From: Epiperipatus broadwayi
Taxonomy: Eukaryota > Onychophora > Udeonychophora > Euonychophora > Peripatidae
Direction of reading: 5' to 3'
DNA length: 64,000 nt
Assembly: GCA_028023455.1 (NCBI GenBank)
Contig: JAQFVV010012394.1
Span: forward strand, 23,018,900-23,082,899
A program made the position numbers and the translations under genes. Numbering within the stretch: the stretch's first letter is position 1; each line of letters starts with the position of its first letter. Below are positions 33,967 to 47,840 of this stretch, one piece after another. The notes under the pieces were generated by a model. The model saw only the letters and a program-made list of their open reading frames with translations, made no database searches and was not told the origin of the DNA.

Positions 33967-36005
33967 TTGGTAGATATTTAGAATTTTTATAATGTCTTGG
34001 GGTATTTTTAGTCAGTGTTGATTTGCCATCTCAGTCTGTTATAGCAGACATTTGTTCTATCTTGCCATTCTCCTGACTAATCCATGTGCTACAAGTCTGA
34101 TGATTTTTTTTGTTTCGGTTTATTGCTAATAAAGCTTTTAGAAGGCAACTGTATAATGAGAAAATGATATTTGCACATTAAGAAACACATTTTAGCACTT
34201 TTATGCATTGTTGTTAACTTCAAAGTTTTTTTTTTTTACTTTTAAAAAAAAAGATTCACATTTAAATTTTATAAATGTGCAATATTTATGTATGGCTTTT
34301 TCAAATTATATTTTACTTCTTTATAACCAAAGATGAAATAGTTCTAAAAATACATACGTTTTTTATTTGTAATCCTATTTTTTTTAAAAAAAAGTATGTT
34401 GAAAAATACACTAATTAATTTATAAATTACATCATAAAATAAAAATAAACTATTTAAACAGTGAAATTTAAAGAAAAAAAATTGTAATAGGTACTTTTTT
34501 TTTTTTAAAACAAAAAAATAGAACCTATCTGAAAACCGCATACATATACACAAAATAAATTAATAGCAGTGGAGAGCTCTGTAAAATAATTTCAAAAGAA
34601 ATGAAAAGTTTAATGAATGTGCTTATCAACTTTGAGACTTTATTCTGAAGAACTAAATAGTTGATTAGTTTTGGATATCCATATTCTAGCTATTCAACCA
34701 TGAACAAATTAATGCGAAGTTCTATTTGTAAAAGAAGAAAAGGTATGTATTTCCATTTTTGTGCTATACTGCAAAATTCTAAATCATTATGAGAAATGGC
34801 CAACTTTATACTTCTAAATTCAAAATATTTTTTGGGATGGGGTTGGGGGACATTTAAACATTATGTTAATATACTGTTTGATGATATATCTAAGTAAAAG
34901 AGCTCTTATCTCCAGTTTGATTTTCACTGAATAAGAAGTAAACTTATAAGTTATTCTTTAGAAATTATAATAAAACTAGATATAATTTTATTTTCTAATT
35001 AAAAAAGCATTGATAGAAATCATTTTAATCTTCAATAATCAATGTTAAAAAAATATTGTGTTGGTTTAAAAAAAAATGGAAATAGATGCAAAGTTTCATT
35101 TTCTTTGTTATGGCATATTTTGTTTTTTAAGTTTAAGTATATTTTTTGAGAGTTAAATATAAATAAAAAAATTTTAAATATAAATTGTATTTTTTTTTAG
35201 AAAATACGTTAATGTTAGCACAAGTCCAAGCTTTTTTTTTTATTGTATTACAAATAATTTCCAAGAGCAAGGATGTCTTGGCTGAAAAATATTGAAATAA
35301 TTTGTTTTTGCTTTGCTGAGATGAAATGTAAATTATTATAAAGTAGTGTTTATTCATCTAAATTTTGTCTTTTAAAAAATATATTCAGGGACCCATAACT
35401 TGTTAATGGAAGATTTTGTAATAATATATATGGGGTTGCAATCACCATAAATGTATTCCACAGTTGCTGCATTCAAAGCAGTTGTTTCAGTTTATCCTTT
35501 GCTGTTATTTCCATTTTTGTATGTTGAATGGCTATAATATTTTTGTTTTAGTTTTATTAAGTGTATTGTTTTTTTTTAAAAATATTATAAACTTATATCA
35601 GGAGATTTAAAAATATTTTATATTATAATACTAAAAAATTTATTTTTAAAGATATTTTAAATAATATGTTAAATATATATATTGTAATAGATAAAAAGAT
35701 TTATTAAGTAAATAAAAATGATTAACAAAGTCACATACATATATATTTAATGTAACCATTAACCATTATTCTGATGATGATGATCAAATTCTCTAGCACT
35801 GAAGATTAAGTTAATAATAATTATTTCAAAAGTATTTTTTCTTTTTTTCTAGATTCAATTTAAAATTAATCTGTAGTTGCTGAGCTTTCTAAATAGAAAG
35901 CTTCTGGAAATCTTAATACCGCCTATTGGAAAAGTAAAAACAAATTAAATTAGTCAATAAAATAACCCTTTTCTTTATTTTGTTGTAATATCTTAAAACC
36001 ATTTT
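33967..36005. other. AT-rich DNA, nothing recognised
   Basis: No supported gene. A cluster GATGATGATGATC near 35774 is simple repeat, not a ribozyme core. Confidence 0.5.
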
Positions 36006-36009
36006 TAAC

Positions 36010-36150
36010 ACTTTTTAGCAAAAGCCTTTTATTGTATATATATACATATACCTTACTTTTCAACTGTCCTGCAGTCTTCTTCAGAACCGGGACTGCGGGA
36101 CACTTGAAACCTATGTATATATGTACAATAAAAGACTTTTGCTAAAAAGT
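36010..36150. mobile_element. Family D palindrome with a hammerhead-like core
   Basis: Arms 36010-36076 and 36091-36150 are reverse complements, with the outer blocks actttttagcaaaag and cttttgctaaaaagt. The minus strand of the left arm reads CTGAAGA (36084-36078), an unpaired A, stem II GACTG/CAGTT, then GAAA. This is the same box order and bulge as 9074-9126. Stems I and III are not convincingly paired, and the right arm has lost the CTGAAGA box, so no activity is predicted. The layout mirrors families A and B. Confidence 0.6.
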
Positions 36151-36159
36151 GGTTTGGAT

Positions 36160-37620
36160 AAATTGTATTCAATAAAATAATAATTCTTTTACTATGAATA
36201 AACAAATAAAACATGAAATCATTGTTTGTACTTCTTTCCTTACTGCATTATTTTCTTCTTTTAAGCAGGCAATGTATTCTATGCAGCTTCAATGTTAATC
36301 TCTAGATATGACTGCATAGTTCACGTTTTTTGATACGTGGTTAAAGTTTTCTAGTCACTCATGCTAAATGGCCCTTTACTAGTTACTGTCTTCTTAGTTG
36401 TTGAGGTGGATAAAGTATTAAAAATATTTTAAAACTCACAGTAAAGTACAACTATCTGAAGCTATGGGGGGGGGGGGTTGATTTTAACCAGATTTTCCTA
36501 TTTACATGGAATCAATCTGCATTATTTTCTCCTTGAGTCAAGTCTTAGACTAGACTGTCATTTTTATTTTCTGACCTATTTATACTTCATATTCTCACAT
36601 GGGGTTTTAAACACCTAATTCATAAGCGTGTTTTTATCTAGATATTTTTCAAAAACATATTTATCAAGACCTAATTACAAGATTAAATATCTATTTTCTT
36701 ACAAAAAACATGTTTTTTATATTATATGATTATTTTACAAATGATTACATAATGTAAAAAAAAAGTTTTTCTTTATTTACAGTAACAATAGGAAGAAAAA
36801 AAATCATAACTGAACTTAGAAAATTGTTTTCTAACTTTCTCTATTTTAGTGCTTTATAATTTTAATAATGAATTTACATTTGCCATTCAATTTACTATAA
36901 GAAAAAGCAACTTATTTCTTTAAACCCCCAACCATTAATTAAATCTGAAAGTGTTACAAAGTACAATAAATTTCATAATGTATGCAATTCAAATTCATTT
37001 GCATGCATTAAAACTTTTTTCTCTTCCTTTATTTACATAATACAAGTTATCATTTTATTAAATATAATTTTACAAAATACATTTTGCCTACAAAATATTT
37101 GATATTATTATAAAGTCTATAGATTCATTTTTAAAAATAAACATTTAATAATACGATTAACTTTATAGATCTATTTTCCATTAATTTCTTAAAATGGTAT
37201 AATTTGCTTATGCATATATATTAAATATGTGTGCGTGCACACACTGCAATATATACCTTTATTAATCAATCTATCATAGTAATTATTTTTTTGATTATGC
37301 GGCTTTGTATTATAACTAGTTCGAGCTGCAATTGAATTTGTTTTGTTACAATATATTTGTCATAAAGACTTATTTAATAAAGGCCACATTTATGAAAAAC
37401 TAATTGTCCAATTTAAGTTGATGTAGTATGTTTAATTTTCTTATGAAAAGTCAATAAGTTTTAGTATTGCTTTGTTGAATTTCCATTTGTTGTGCTAATA
37501 CTAATAATGTTATTCACAAACAAATGATTATAATTGAAGAATTCTAATGATGTATATTTTGATTAAATGCATTATTTGTAAAAAAAAAAGTCTAGAAAAG
37601 ATATTAATAATGTAATGATG
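36160..37620. other. AT-rich DNA, nothing recognised
   Basis: Contains a 12-G homopolymer at 36466-36477. No gene or element recognised. Confidence 0.5.
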
Positions 37621-37627
37621 AATGAAA

Positions 37628-40380
37628 AGTTGTCATCATCATCATTTTTAACTTTTATTGATCCACTGCAGGATGAAGATCTCTTCTAGTTCATTCCATC
37701 TTGTCTGATCTCGAGCTTCTCTTCTCCACATTACCTCAGTACACTTTTTTATTTTATCCATCCATCTCACATTTTAAGATTTCAACTGTCCATCTATTAT
37801 CCTCTCATATAACAATTTGTTTAGCCCAACTTCATTTCAGTCCCTTAATTCTTTCAAGGTTTTTAGCAACACCTGTTTATTCTCTCACCTATTTATTTTG
37901 TTTTTGATCTTTTGTTAGTCCTAACATGTATCTTTTCACACTTTGTTGAATGCTAAAGTCTGTATTGCTCTTTAGTTTAGTGTCCAAATCTAGGATCCTT
38001 AAGTATGAACTGGTAAAATGTTATTAAAAACTTTCCATTTCAAACACAGAGGCATGTTTCCTTTTAATATTATATTATTTCTATAAAAGCATTCCAACTA
38101 AGTTTAATTCTATGATTAAATTTCTTCAATTATGTTTTCATCTGTAGTAATAATCTGACCAAGGTATTGGTAGTTGTTAACTTCTAACTTATCATTATCA
38201 GTCTTTATTTTCATCTTCGGAGAAAATCTGTTGAACATTATTTTAGTCTTTTCAATGCTTATCTTTAGTTCTACTCTCTTACTTTCTTCTGATAACTCTT
38301 AACAACATTTCCCAAAGCTCTGAAGCATTATTTGCAAAAACAACTACATCATCTGCAAAATCTAGATGACTTAAATAATCCTCATTTATTTTTATTCCCA
38401 TTTTAATCCAGAAAATATTTCTTGCAGCACTGCTGTAAAATGTTTGGAGATATGGAGTCATCCTGTTGTACCCTCTTCTCAATGTTAATCTTTTTAATAT
38501 TATGTTATCTAATTGTTGCTGTTGCATTTTTATAAATATTTTTCAGAATATGACAATATCCTGAGTATACCTTGATGATTCAATGCTTTGATCATAGAAG
38601 AAATGCTTATAGAATCAAATGCCTTTTCATAATCTACAAATCCAAAGCATAATGGCAATTCATATTCATTGATCCTTTCTATAACTTCTCTCAATACTTG
38701 GATCAAATCCATTGTCCTAAATCCAGTTTGTTCTTTTGGGTGGTTGAAATCCAAAGTTCTATATAAACAAGTTTTAATTATCTTAGTAAAAATTCTGTAT
38801 AAAACTGATAAAAGACTGATAGGTGTGTAATTTCTAATATTTTCATCACTTTTTTTATCACTTTTTTTAAAATATTAATACTGAATTTTTCCAATCATCT
38901 GGTACATTTTTATCTTTTAAATATTTAATATATAACTTATTTATATTTTTAATTGCTTTTTTTTAAGATATCTAGTATAATTCCATCATTATCTGGAGCT
39001 TTTCCCTTCTTCATAAATTTAATAGCATGCCTCACTTTTTCATTTAAAATCCTGGGCAATTCAGAAGATATGATAGTTGTAGAAGGTTCTCCTTCTTATT
39101 TTTTCTTGCTATATAATTCTTGATAGAACTCTTCTTTCATATTTCATGATGTCATCTCTCTAATATTAGTTCCTTTTTTTTTTCTTATTGCTGAAATGTT
39201 TTCTACCAATACCAAGATCTTGGTTTACACTCTTGGGACTTTTTTTTTTTTTGCTAACTTTCTTATATCATTATCAACTTTTTTGTACCATTTTATAAAA
39301 TTCTAAATATTCAATCATTTTTTATGCATCATTTTTATGTATTTTTATATTTCTTCATAAATTTTGTCTCTGTAGAAAATTTATTGGTCAATTGCTGCTT
39401 TTTTGTACCAACTACCTTTGTTGCAGTTTTTAAAAGTGTATCAGTTATCTTCCTATTGATTTCATTCAAATCCAATTCATGTTCAAAGTCTGTTAATATT
39501 TGAAAATGATTTGCAAGATCTAATTTAAATTCATTGGAATGTTTTTGAAGATTAAGATTATCAACTGTGAATATTGATTTTTTAAAATAGTTTTTGTCAA
39601 TTTAGTTTTGCATTAACTAATTGTTAATCACTTTCTACAATCTTGAATAATACAAATTTTCTATTAGTCAAAATATTCAATTTTGCTGTACCTTAATTTA
39701 GATATTTCCATGTAGCATTTTTCTTCTGCAAACTCCATTAGTCTCTCTCCTCTCTTATTTCCATCAGCATAATCAAATTTATCTGAAGCACTTTCCTCTT
39801 TCAATTGTTTTTCAACTCTAGCATTAAAGCTTCCCATGACAATTTAAAAATTGGTCTGATCGAAAGCCTTTTGTACACCTGTATAAAAATCCTCTAGTTC
39901 ATCATTACAATGAGAACTTGTTAGGGTATAAACCTGAATTATCTGTATTTGATATCTGCCATTAAGTTGGATAACTAATCTTGCCACTCTGTCTAATATA
40001 CCATCAGTTTCTGCAATATTGTTCTTCCATTTTTTTTATTTATAATGAATATTACTCCATATTTTCTTGTAATGTTTGTCCCTTTGTAGTACAGTATATG
40101 TCCACTTTAAATCATCTCTCCATCTTCTAACTTCACAAAGTCCAATGATGTCTCATTTAATATTAGACAGTCCTTCCAATTCTTGCACTCTTCCTTCATT
40201 TAAAAGTAATCTGCAGTTGTAAGTATATAAATAAAAGATTGTCATTAAATGGCAGCCTCGATCTGCAATCAGATTCTTAATGTCCTGCCTTCAGCTGCCA
40301 ACCATTGCTTTGGCTGGCGTCTCCTGGGAATAAGAGCTATGATTTGTTCTGTCATGATTGTAAATATCTATTAGAAAAAG
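37628..40380 (-). pseudogene. RTE-clade LINE, decayed (endonuclease plus reverse transcriptase)
   Basis: RTE elements encode one protein with an APE-type endonuclease and a reverse transcriptase. On the minus strand the N-terminal endonuclease part is seen near 40140 (CEVRRWRDDLKW) and 39780 (DKFDYADGNKRGERLMEFAE). The RT part lies at 38754-38530 with EQTGFR and then FVDYEKAFDS, and at 38527-38279 with GIKINEDYLSHLDFADD. The FADD catalytic box maps to 38348-38359. The element ends at 37630-37650 in a TGA-repeat tail, as expected for this clade. Many stops and frameshifts divide the frame, so it is dead. The order of domains and near full length are otherwise preserved. Confidence 0.85.
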
Positions 40381-40979
40381 AAAAAAATCATCCACTCACA
40401 TATTTGTTCTGCTTTTAAGAAAACTCAACTGATATTTCAGTTAAGAGCTATCAGGTAGCTGAGAAGAAAGATTATGCTATTTATTGAGCTTAAACTGAAA
40501 TAAAAAACCAATAAAATCACTACACTCGCTAATGTGTGTTAGTGAGCAGCCCATCCATGTTCTTATAATATATGAATAATCACAGCAAGAACATGAAGTG
40601 GACTTTAGGGATTCACCCTGCTCGGTTCTTTTATGACCTCTGAGAGGAATCAAAGGGTCTTCTTTCAGTTAACAACAAACTTCTTTCTGCATTATTCAAC
40701 TTTAAGTAAATATTTTTTATTTTATTAATTATATGTAATGAACATATAATTTATCATTTATTAAGGACTAGAAAATAATATTGTAATTGATAGATTTGAA
40801 TCCTGTTAAAAATTATAGATAAGGATATTTAAATGATCATACATTGAATTTTATGTAAAATATAATTCTGATCTTATAATTCAAAACATTCTTTACCTAT
40901 TTATTGCCAAAAATGTATTGATTACATTTTAAAAATTTTAAGTTAATTACTCTCAAGATCTCCCAGTTCACACAAATTT

Positions 40980-41575
40980 GCAGGTCTTTCAGCATTCTTG
41001 TTTTGAAACCATCACTTATGCAAATTTGAAGCTGACAGAAAAAACAACATCTCTTGCTATGTCAGAGATTTGATAAATATGGGATTCAACCATAGAACAA
41101 TTGCCAATAGAATTGAGCTCTTCTACAAAAACCTAACTCTGAATAACAAGAAAGAAGATAAATAACACCTAAGTTTACCTTACATCCCCAGCATGGCAAA
41201 AAACTTTGTCAAAAAATCACATAATGAATTTAAAATAGGATTTAGAACTCCGCCAAACACTAACAGAATAATTAATAATACTAAGGATAAAATAAACCTA
41301 GAATCAATGACACAGGTGATATACAAGATTGCATGCCCTAAAGCAGGATAGAGTGCAATATGTTACGATGAAACTCGAACCACTGTTAGTAACAGGTAGT
41401 CTCGGCATAAATATGCATATAACAGATTGCTAAACAAAAACGAAGGCAATTCTATATTTGTAGATCATCAAAAGGCAGTTAATTATATATTTGAACTCTC
41501 TAGGGCTGAGATAGTGTGTACTGTGAGAAACGATCCCAAAAGGAAAATCAAGGAGGCTTATTGCTAGTGACATAA
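40980..41575 (+). pseudogene. Penelope-like element fragment with GIY-YIG domain
   Basis: Plus-strand frames read INMGFNHRTIANRIELFY, then LPYIPSMAKNFVKKSHNEF and GFRTPPNT. Next come NNTKDK, VIYKIACPKAG and a broken Y-x-G/E-T-R segment (CYDETRTT), then SRAEIVCTV and KRKIKEAY. This is the linker and GIY-YIG nuclease of a PLE; IYKI and the CYDET segment stand where GIY and YIG usually lie. In-frame stops interrupt it and the RT domain is absent. It belongs to the same superfamily as 25120-25510 (shared KRKIKEAY). No ORF over 60 codons survives. Confidence 0.75.
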
Positions 41576-41579
41576 ATAC

Positions 41580-42125
41580 TATAAATAGAAAAGATACACA
41601 ATTTCAAAAAAATGGATGGTCTGAGTTGTTTTGCATAAATTTGCATACAATGAGTTTAATACATATTAAGGCTATGAATATGGATTAAACAGGCTCTGAA
41701 AGCACTTAGCCAATATTAAAATTTAGAACTTAGTAATTTCACCTTTATATGTTCAAGCATATTGTATTAATTAATTACAATATAAACAGACTTGTTTTAA
41801 TTTCATTTAAAGAACTTTTAAGTGAAAATTAAATGTTAAATTTCTTTTATTTGATATTTATAGTTTAATATATTTGTAATTAATTCAATTTGGTGGGATT
41901 TCTGATTTGTAAATTTTTGTCAATAAGTTCTTAAATCTTAGAATGAAACATACTTAAAATGAATATTATTAAAGTAAAATTATAAAAGTGTTCTTGGAAA
42001 ATTCTGAGATTATTTTGTAGATATATTTTAATTTCTTGTTTGGAATTAGTATGTATGAAAATATAATTACTGGAGTATTATTTAATAATGAGTGTGTAAT
42101 GCTTTGGATATGCATATGTTGTTTT
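41580..42125. other. AT-rich DNA, nothing recognised
   Basis: No gene recognised; the minus-strand frame at 41969-42190 overlaps the tandem repeat to the right and is not convincing. Confidence 0.45.
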
Positions 42126-42129
42126 TTCT

Positions 42130-42530
42130 TATCCATTATCTCTTTGCTCTTAGAGCTGTAGAAATGCATGTTACAGAAATACACATCCATTGTGTTTTAA
42201 ATTGTTATTTTTAGCATTTATCATTGACAAATAAATACATATACTGTGAACTCATGAACCATTGCGTATGCATTTTTTTTAGCTAATGTCTTTGTTTAAG
42301 TCTCAAATTCAGAGCCATAGAAATAGATGTTATAAAAGTATTCATCAATGGTTTTTCAAACATATTTTTTGGCATCTATCATTGACACATATATATAAAG
42401 TGATCCATTTGATTTGTATTTATTGTTTTTGTCTGTGTGTGTACCTGTCTTTTTTCTTTGGTCCTAAATTCAGAACCTTAGAAATGGATGCTATAGAAGT
42501 AGACATCAGTTGTTTTTTAAATAGTGAATC
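42130..42530 (+). repeat. Three diverged tandem units of about 160-180 bp
   Basis: Units begin near 42145, 42300 and 42465. Each carries the motif order agagc or agaac, then tagaaat, then gatgttata or gatgctata, then catca, then gtttttt. Units 1 and 2 also share catttatcattgacaaata / catctatcattgacacata. The plus-strand ORF 42286-42555 results from the repetition and is not considered a gene. Confidence 0.7.
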
Positions 42531-42539
42531 TCTTTTTTT

Positions 42540-44040
42540 TCTTTCTTATATTTAAGAGATACAGTAATAATTTTTTTTTCCCCTTTTTTTAAAAAAGATT
42601 AGTAAAAGTTATAGAGGAATATTTATTTATACTTCAGTTTTTATTTATTTAATTATTCAATTTCATATTAAAACAATTTTTATATTTTTATGATTGATTT
42701 CAAATGCAGGAAAAGTGAATTATTGAAATATTTACTAACATTGGAAAAAGATACATTTGGATTTCATGTTTGTTATTAATGCATCTTTTGTGTCAATATA
42801 TATATATATTTAAAACCTAATTTAACCAATATGCTGTCTTATATTTTTTTTTCTGAAAGGGAAGTAAATAAATCATAGGAAGTATGTAAAACTTATTAAA
42901 CAAAGTAAGAATACTTTACAAATATTGTATTTTTGTTTCTAAAAAAAGTATAGTTTACTTTTTTAAATATTTTATGATTATTCTGGATTAAAATTATCTA
43001 CTGAAAAAAAAAAAACTACATTCGATGCAATTCCTGAAGGATGTGCTGTAGTTTTAAATTACCACATATTTTTCTAATTACAAGACAAAACTTACAAATG
43101 TAATATTTGTAAATAATGTTTTACAGTTTTATAAAACAATATTAGAGACTGCATTTTGTTATTTTGTATTAGAACATTTGAGTAAAGATGGAAAATTAAA
43201 TGAAAAATCAATTTAAAGTTTTTTTAGTGAAAGTTATATTATCAAAACCTATTCATTTATAATAATAATTAGGTAGGTTAAATACTAGCCATATTTGGAT
43301 TAAAATAAATATAAGTTTTCTAAAAGAAAATACATAGTTATATTTTTCCATAATTTTTATATCTTTTTATTGTTTGTACTTTGTACAAATTTCAGTTAAT
43401 AAGTTAAATCTTAAATAAATCAAATTACCATTTCATTGCATGTTAGCCATTAAACATGGTTGCCAAATATGAAAATGAATTAAAATACTAGAATATATTA
43501 TAAAAGATTTTCGCAGAACATGAGTCAAACAATAATTAATGTATTTATTCTGAAATATACTTCAATTTTTTTTTGAAATTTATTATGTCAGAAAGTATTT
43601 ATGTAAGTTATATTTATATAAATATTATTGCCTGCTAAATCATGATTTTTGCCCCAATTAGTCATTATAGAAATAAAATAATTATTCATTTATTGCCACT
43701 TTTAAATGCTTTATATTAACTTGCCTTGTCTGTGTTTCTAGCAGTTTGGCCACATTTTTTAATTTTTAACAATGAAAATTAAAATTAAATATTTTGTATT
43801 AAAATCTGAATTATTCTTTTGAAATAATTAATATTTTATCAATATTTTGTGAAAAAAATACTAAAGGTGTAAGAAACAGAGAATTAATTAATTAAAAAAC
43901 CAATACATAAATATTTTTATATAGTAGACGATCAATTTGTTTGTTAGAGAGTGTATTTTTTATTTTCACATCTTATTATTAAATTATAATTTTTTGTCAG
44001 ATTTTTTTTAATAGTTTTAACCATTTTTTAAATTATATAT
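42540..44040. other. AT-rich DNA, nothing recognised
   Basis: No gene, RNA gene or repeat family was recognised. Confidence 0.5.
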
Positions 44041-45280
44041 TGAACCAGATGCTTTATCCGCTTCAGAAGCAACCATCGCAAAATTAAAACTAACATTTAT
44101 ATTTATAGAGTTTTTAAAAGAAAACTGTATTTAAAGGTTTTGCATCTTATTTTTTTTATGTATTAAGAGTACGTGCAATAACGCACATACTTGTTATATT
44201 TTAAAATTGTGTGATTTTATTTTTTCAATAGATTTTAGTTTAAAATAATTTTCTTCTGACGCTTGCTTTTTTTTTTTCATTACAATAATTAAAAGCAAGC
44301 AAAGTTTTAATTTATTTGCAAAAGCATTTTGATTGTTTTAAAAAAGTTTTAATTGCAATCGGTTCCTTTTTATGTTGTAATTGTAATTTATTTTAAAAAC
44401 TGAGACTTATTTTTTAAAATTATTTTTGAAATAGATAAGAGCTCTAGTCAGATTTTGTTTTTTTTTAATTGATATTAAGTGGGAAATAAAGATTAATCCT
44501 GGTCAAAAACTTTTTAATTGAAAATTAGGCGGGAGAAAACAATTTATTCGGGTTCTTATTGTGATTCTTATTCGAATAGCTAACTCTTATATTTGCTAAT
44601 CATGGACAGTGGATGCATTATATTTTGAAGATTGCTGTTCATGTCCTATATCACAACTGCTGATATTATATTTTTGCGAAGGGAAAATTACTGACTACTA
44701 TTTGCCGTGCCAAAAGTACCACACCATGAGATATCTTTTTAACAGTATGCAGTGCTAAATCAACCTAAAGACAAACCCCGGAGCTCCATGATTATGTCTT
44801 CTAGAACATGACCTAAAAGCTTGGTCCAGAAATGATCCCAATGATTGCCTTCAGACTGTCGAACAGACAAATGAAGATCAAATCCTTTGTAAGGAACTGT
44901 ATATAAACCTTAACTTTACATATCCCACTGGAAGAAATCCGCTGGACAGAACATTATGCCTCGAGATAAAGGAATGTCTTCATATTATAACCAGGGCTTA
45001 AAATCTCTATGTTAAAGTCTCAACTTAATCTAAAAAGAAACCTGTCTCTATAATAAGTTATATATACTCATATAAATATCATTAATTATTTGATTGTTTT
45101 ATTTATTATATGTATTGGAGTCTTAGCTTTAAGACTTCATATTGTAAATGTATTTGTCCGAGACTGTAGTGCAAGTTTATATTTTATACTTCATGTTTCT
45201 CTTATATTACTAACCATTGATAAATGCTTGGGCAGATATTAGTAATTTTCTTTTTAACTCACCTGTCCCTTATTAAAACA

Positions 45281-45560
45281 GGCGAAACTTCTCCATACAG
45301 CATTACCACTCAGGGCAAGCCAGAGTAATCAATGGATGCCAGAAGGCTTATGCATAAAATCCCCATCTAGTGCCTACTCATCCAATATCACCAGACTAGT
45401 TTATGGCTTGTGGCCTTCATCAGTGAAAAGCCACAAGCCAGAAACTAGTCTGGGGATATTGGATGAGTAGGCACTAGATGGGGATTTTATGCATAAGCCT
45501 TCTGGCATCCATTGATTACTTTCGCTTGCATTGAGTGGCAATACTATATGGAAATTTTTG
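45281..45560. mobile_element. Family B palindromic element inserted in the solo LTR
   Basis: The arms 45281-45424 and about 45427-45560 are inverted copies of the 27777-28137 arms (agtaatcaatggatgccaga, tagtgcctactcatccaata). The outer ends are ttattaaaacagg and cctgttttaataa. The left arm has CTGATGA on the minus strand (45423-45417), but GAAA has become TAAA. The right arm has GAAACTAGTCTGGGG but lacks CTGATGA. The centre is shortened, so neither ribozyme is complete. The minus-strand ORF at 45401-45586 is an artefact of the repeat. Confidence 0.85.
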
Positions 45561-46226
45561 CCTGTTTTAATAACAGTTATAAGCAAGCATAAGAAATGGT
45601 GATTGTGTAATGTTTATTGGCTGTCCCTTATTCTTTCATTATAATTAAATTAGCGAATCTGGATTTGCGTTTCCTGCAGACCATCAATTATTTGGCTATC
45701 AATTTATTGAATGTATTGTTCTGTTTTTCCTAAATCATGAAAATTTTGTTTATTCTATTTAAGATTACAGAAAATCATAATCTTTTCTTGTTCTATTGTT
45801 GGAGTCTGCCGTGAGGGTCTTAAACATGGTCTTTTCTGGAGTGTTTGCAGGTATTTGACATTCTTATGTCCTGATGTTTCTTTTCTGGACTAAGGAAAGC
45901 TAGCCTTCACTGTTCGTTGATTGCAAGATCGTTCTCTTCTGAAATCTCTAAATAAAGGAAAATTGGAATTTGTTTATAAAAATCATTAGCAGGAAGACAT
46001 AAATCATCTTTTAATTCTTAGATGAGAAAACGAACTTAGGTCAAACTTTCATATTTAATTTGACTACTATTTAGATTTAATAAACTTCAAAATTTTGTGG
46101 CTAACATTTGTCTTTGTGTTCTTTCCTTAATTGTCTGAACAATGTTAAAGATCTCTTTCTCTCCCTGAGTCTAGCTGGCAGCATTCATCATCATTAACTT
46201 TTGGATCACCATAAATTAAATTTTTT

Positions 46227-47840
46227 ATATGATGTGATGCACTGTGACTTTCTCTTTATACGAAGTCAGGAATCTCTCAGCAACTGTCCAGAGAAACCTG
46301 TTAGCCACTTTATCCTTTCTTTCCATTCCCCACCGTAAATTTCCCCATATTCTGCTTCATCCCATTTCCACAACATAATCTTCGTCAACTCCATGACTTT
46401 CATATCTAAATCCCCCTTATCTGTTCCCAAACCCAGTATAAAAACTAATAACACACTTTCTGTATAATCACTTTGTTTATATTTATCCTTCCATATCTTC
46501 ATTATTTGTATCCTTTCTGCTCTCAAGCATTTACATTGAATCAATTTTCTATGCCTTTCTTACACAACTTACAGTCTAAATCACCATATTTTTCCATTTT
46601 CGTGTATATTCCCTTGTTGCTAAAGATCCCGTTCGAGCCTTAAACAGTAAACTACTTTCCTTGCTATTATCATAAATTAACTCGCACCCAATGTTCCGTT
46701 TACATATATATATATTTAAACTCTTTTTACTCTCCATACTAGTTCTCCAACTCCCTATTCTTTATTAATGCATCTATTCTTTTATCCCATTCCTTACCAC
46801 TATAACACTCAACAATCCTCCTAACACAATCATCCCACCTCTTGTACAAGTATACTGATATAAATTCTTTATCCAAATCTTCTGCATACCGCAATACCTT
46901 TCTCACTCATCTTGTTGCCTGCCCTTTACTTGTAACCCAATTAAATACTATTTTGGCTGTTCTTTTATTATCCATAAACTGCAATCTATCGAACATTTTC
47001 ATTTAAATTTTTGCATCTCTCATATAAAAACTTGACCATCCCATTTCTCCTTGATTTGCCTCCTTTGCTGTCCACACATCTGCATCTAATGCATGTCTTC
47101 CTACTTCCCTTTGTACTTTTTCTAAGTAATCTAATACGCCTTTACTAACACGTAACGCATTATTGCCATGTTAACCCTTCTACTGCCACTCCCTTTCATA
47201 CAATTTTAGCTACATCATATTTATTATTTGAAAACACTGTTAATTTCTTTATCAATCCATTTTCTTTGCTTCAGTTATCAATTTTTTCTCCCATTCATCC
47301 AAGCAATTTTTCTGATTACTCAAGATGATTTCCAAATAACTATATCTATTCACCACACTTAACTTTATATCACCCAATAAAAATTCTTTGTCTTCTCTTT
47401 TCCCAGTATCAACCATCATTATATTTGATTTTTCTTCACTAAATTTAATCCCCATCTTTTTACCCACCCTTACATATGTCCTCAGCATAACTTCCATATC
47501 TTTTTTTTTTTTCTGTACACAAAAAGATATCCGCAAAAAAAGATACGCCAAAGTATATACTCCCTTGCCAACTATTAACGAAAACTATCCCTCTACCTAG
47601 TCTTGCTATTGCTCTCTCCATTTCACTCGAATACAACAAAAATAAAATAGGTGATATAGGGCATCCTTACCTTAGTCCCACCCATTTTTAACTTTAACTG
47701 ACTCTATATCCCCTAATTGATAAGTATAATAATTATTTTCATATAATTTTTTAATAATATCCGCTAAAGGTTCATCCATTCCCAAATTTGCTAAACAATC
47801 TATTTCTATTTACTTTATCATATACCTTCTCTTAAAACTC
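46227..47840 (-). pseudogene. LINE fragment: RT palm end, thumb and C-terminal zinc region
   Basis: Same family as 28138-29242, inserted into the solo LTR. Minus-strand frames, 5' to 3', give GCPISPILF near 47670 (the RT motif before the catalytic box). The region that should hold the ADD box is damaged. Then follow KKKDMEVMLRTYVRVGKKMG and KFSEEKSNIMM (47551-47252), and the C-terminal part ending at 46266 (KWLTGFSGQLL). Many stops and frameshifts are present. The 3' end reads catcacatcatat on the minus strand, matching the tail of the plus-strand copy. The LTR sequence resumes on both sides, fixing the insertion limits to within a few bases. Confidence 0.8.
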
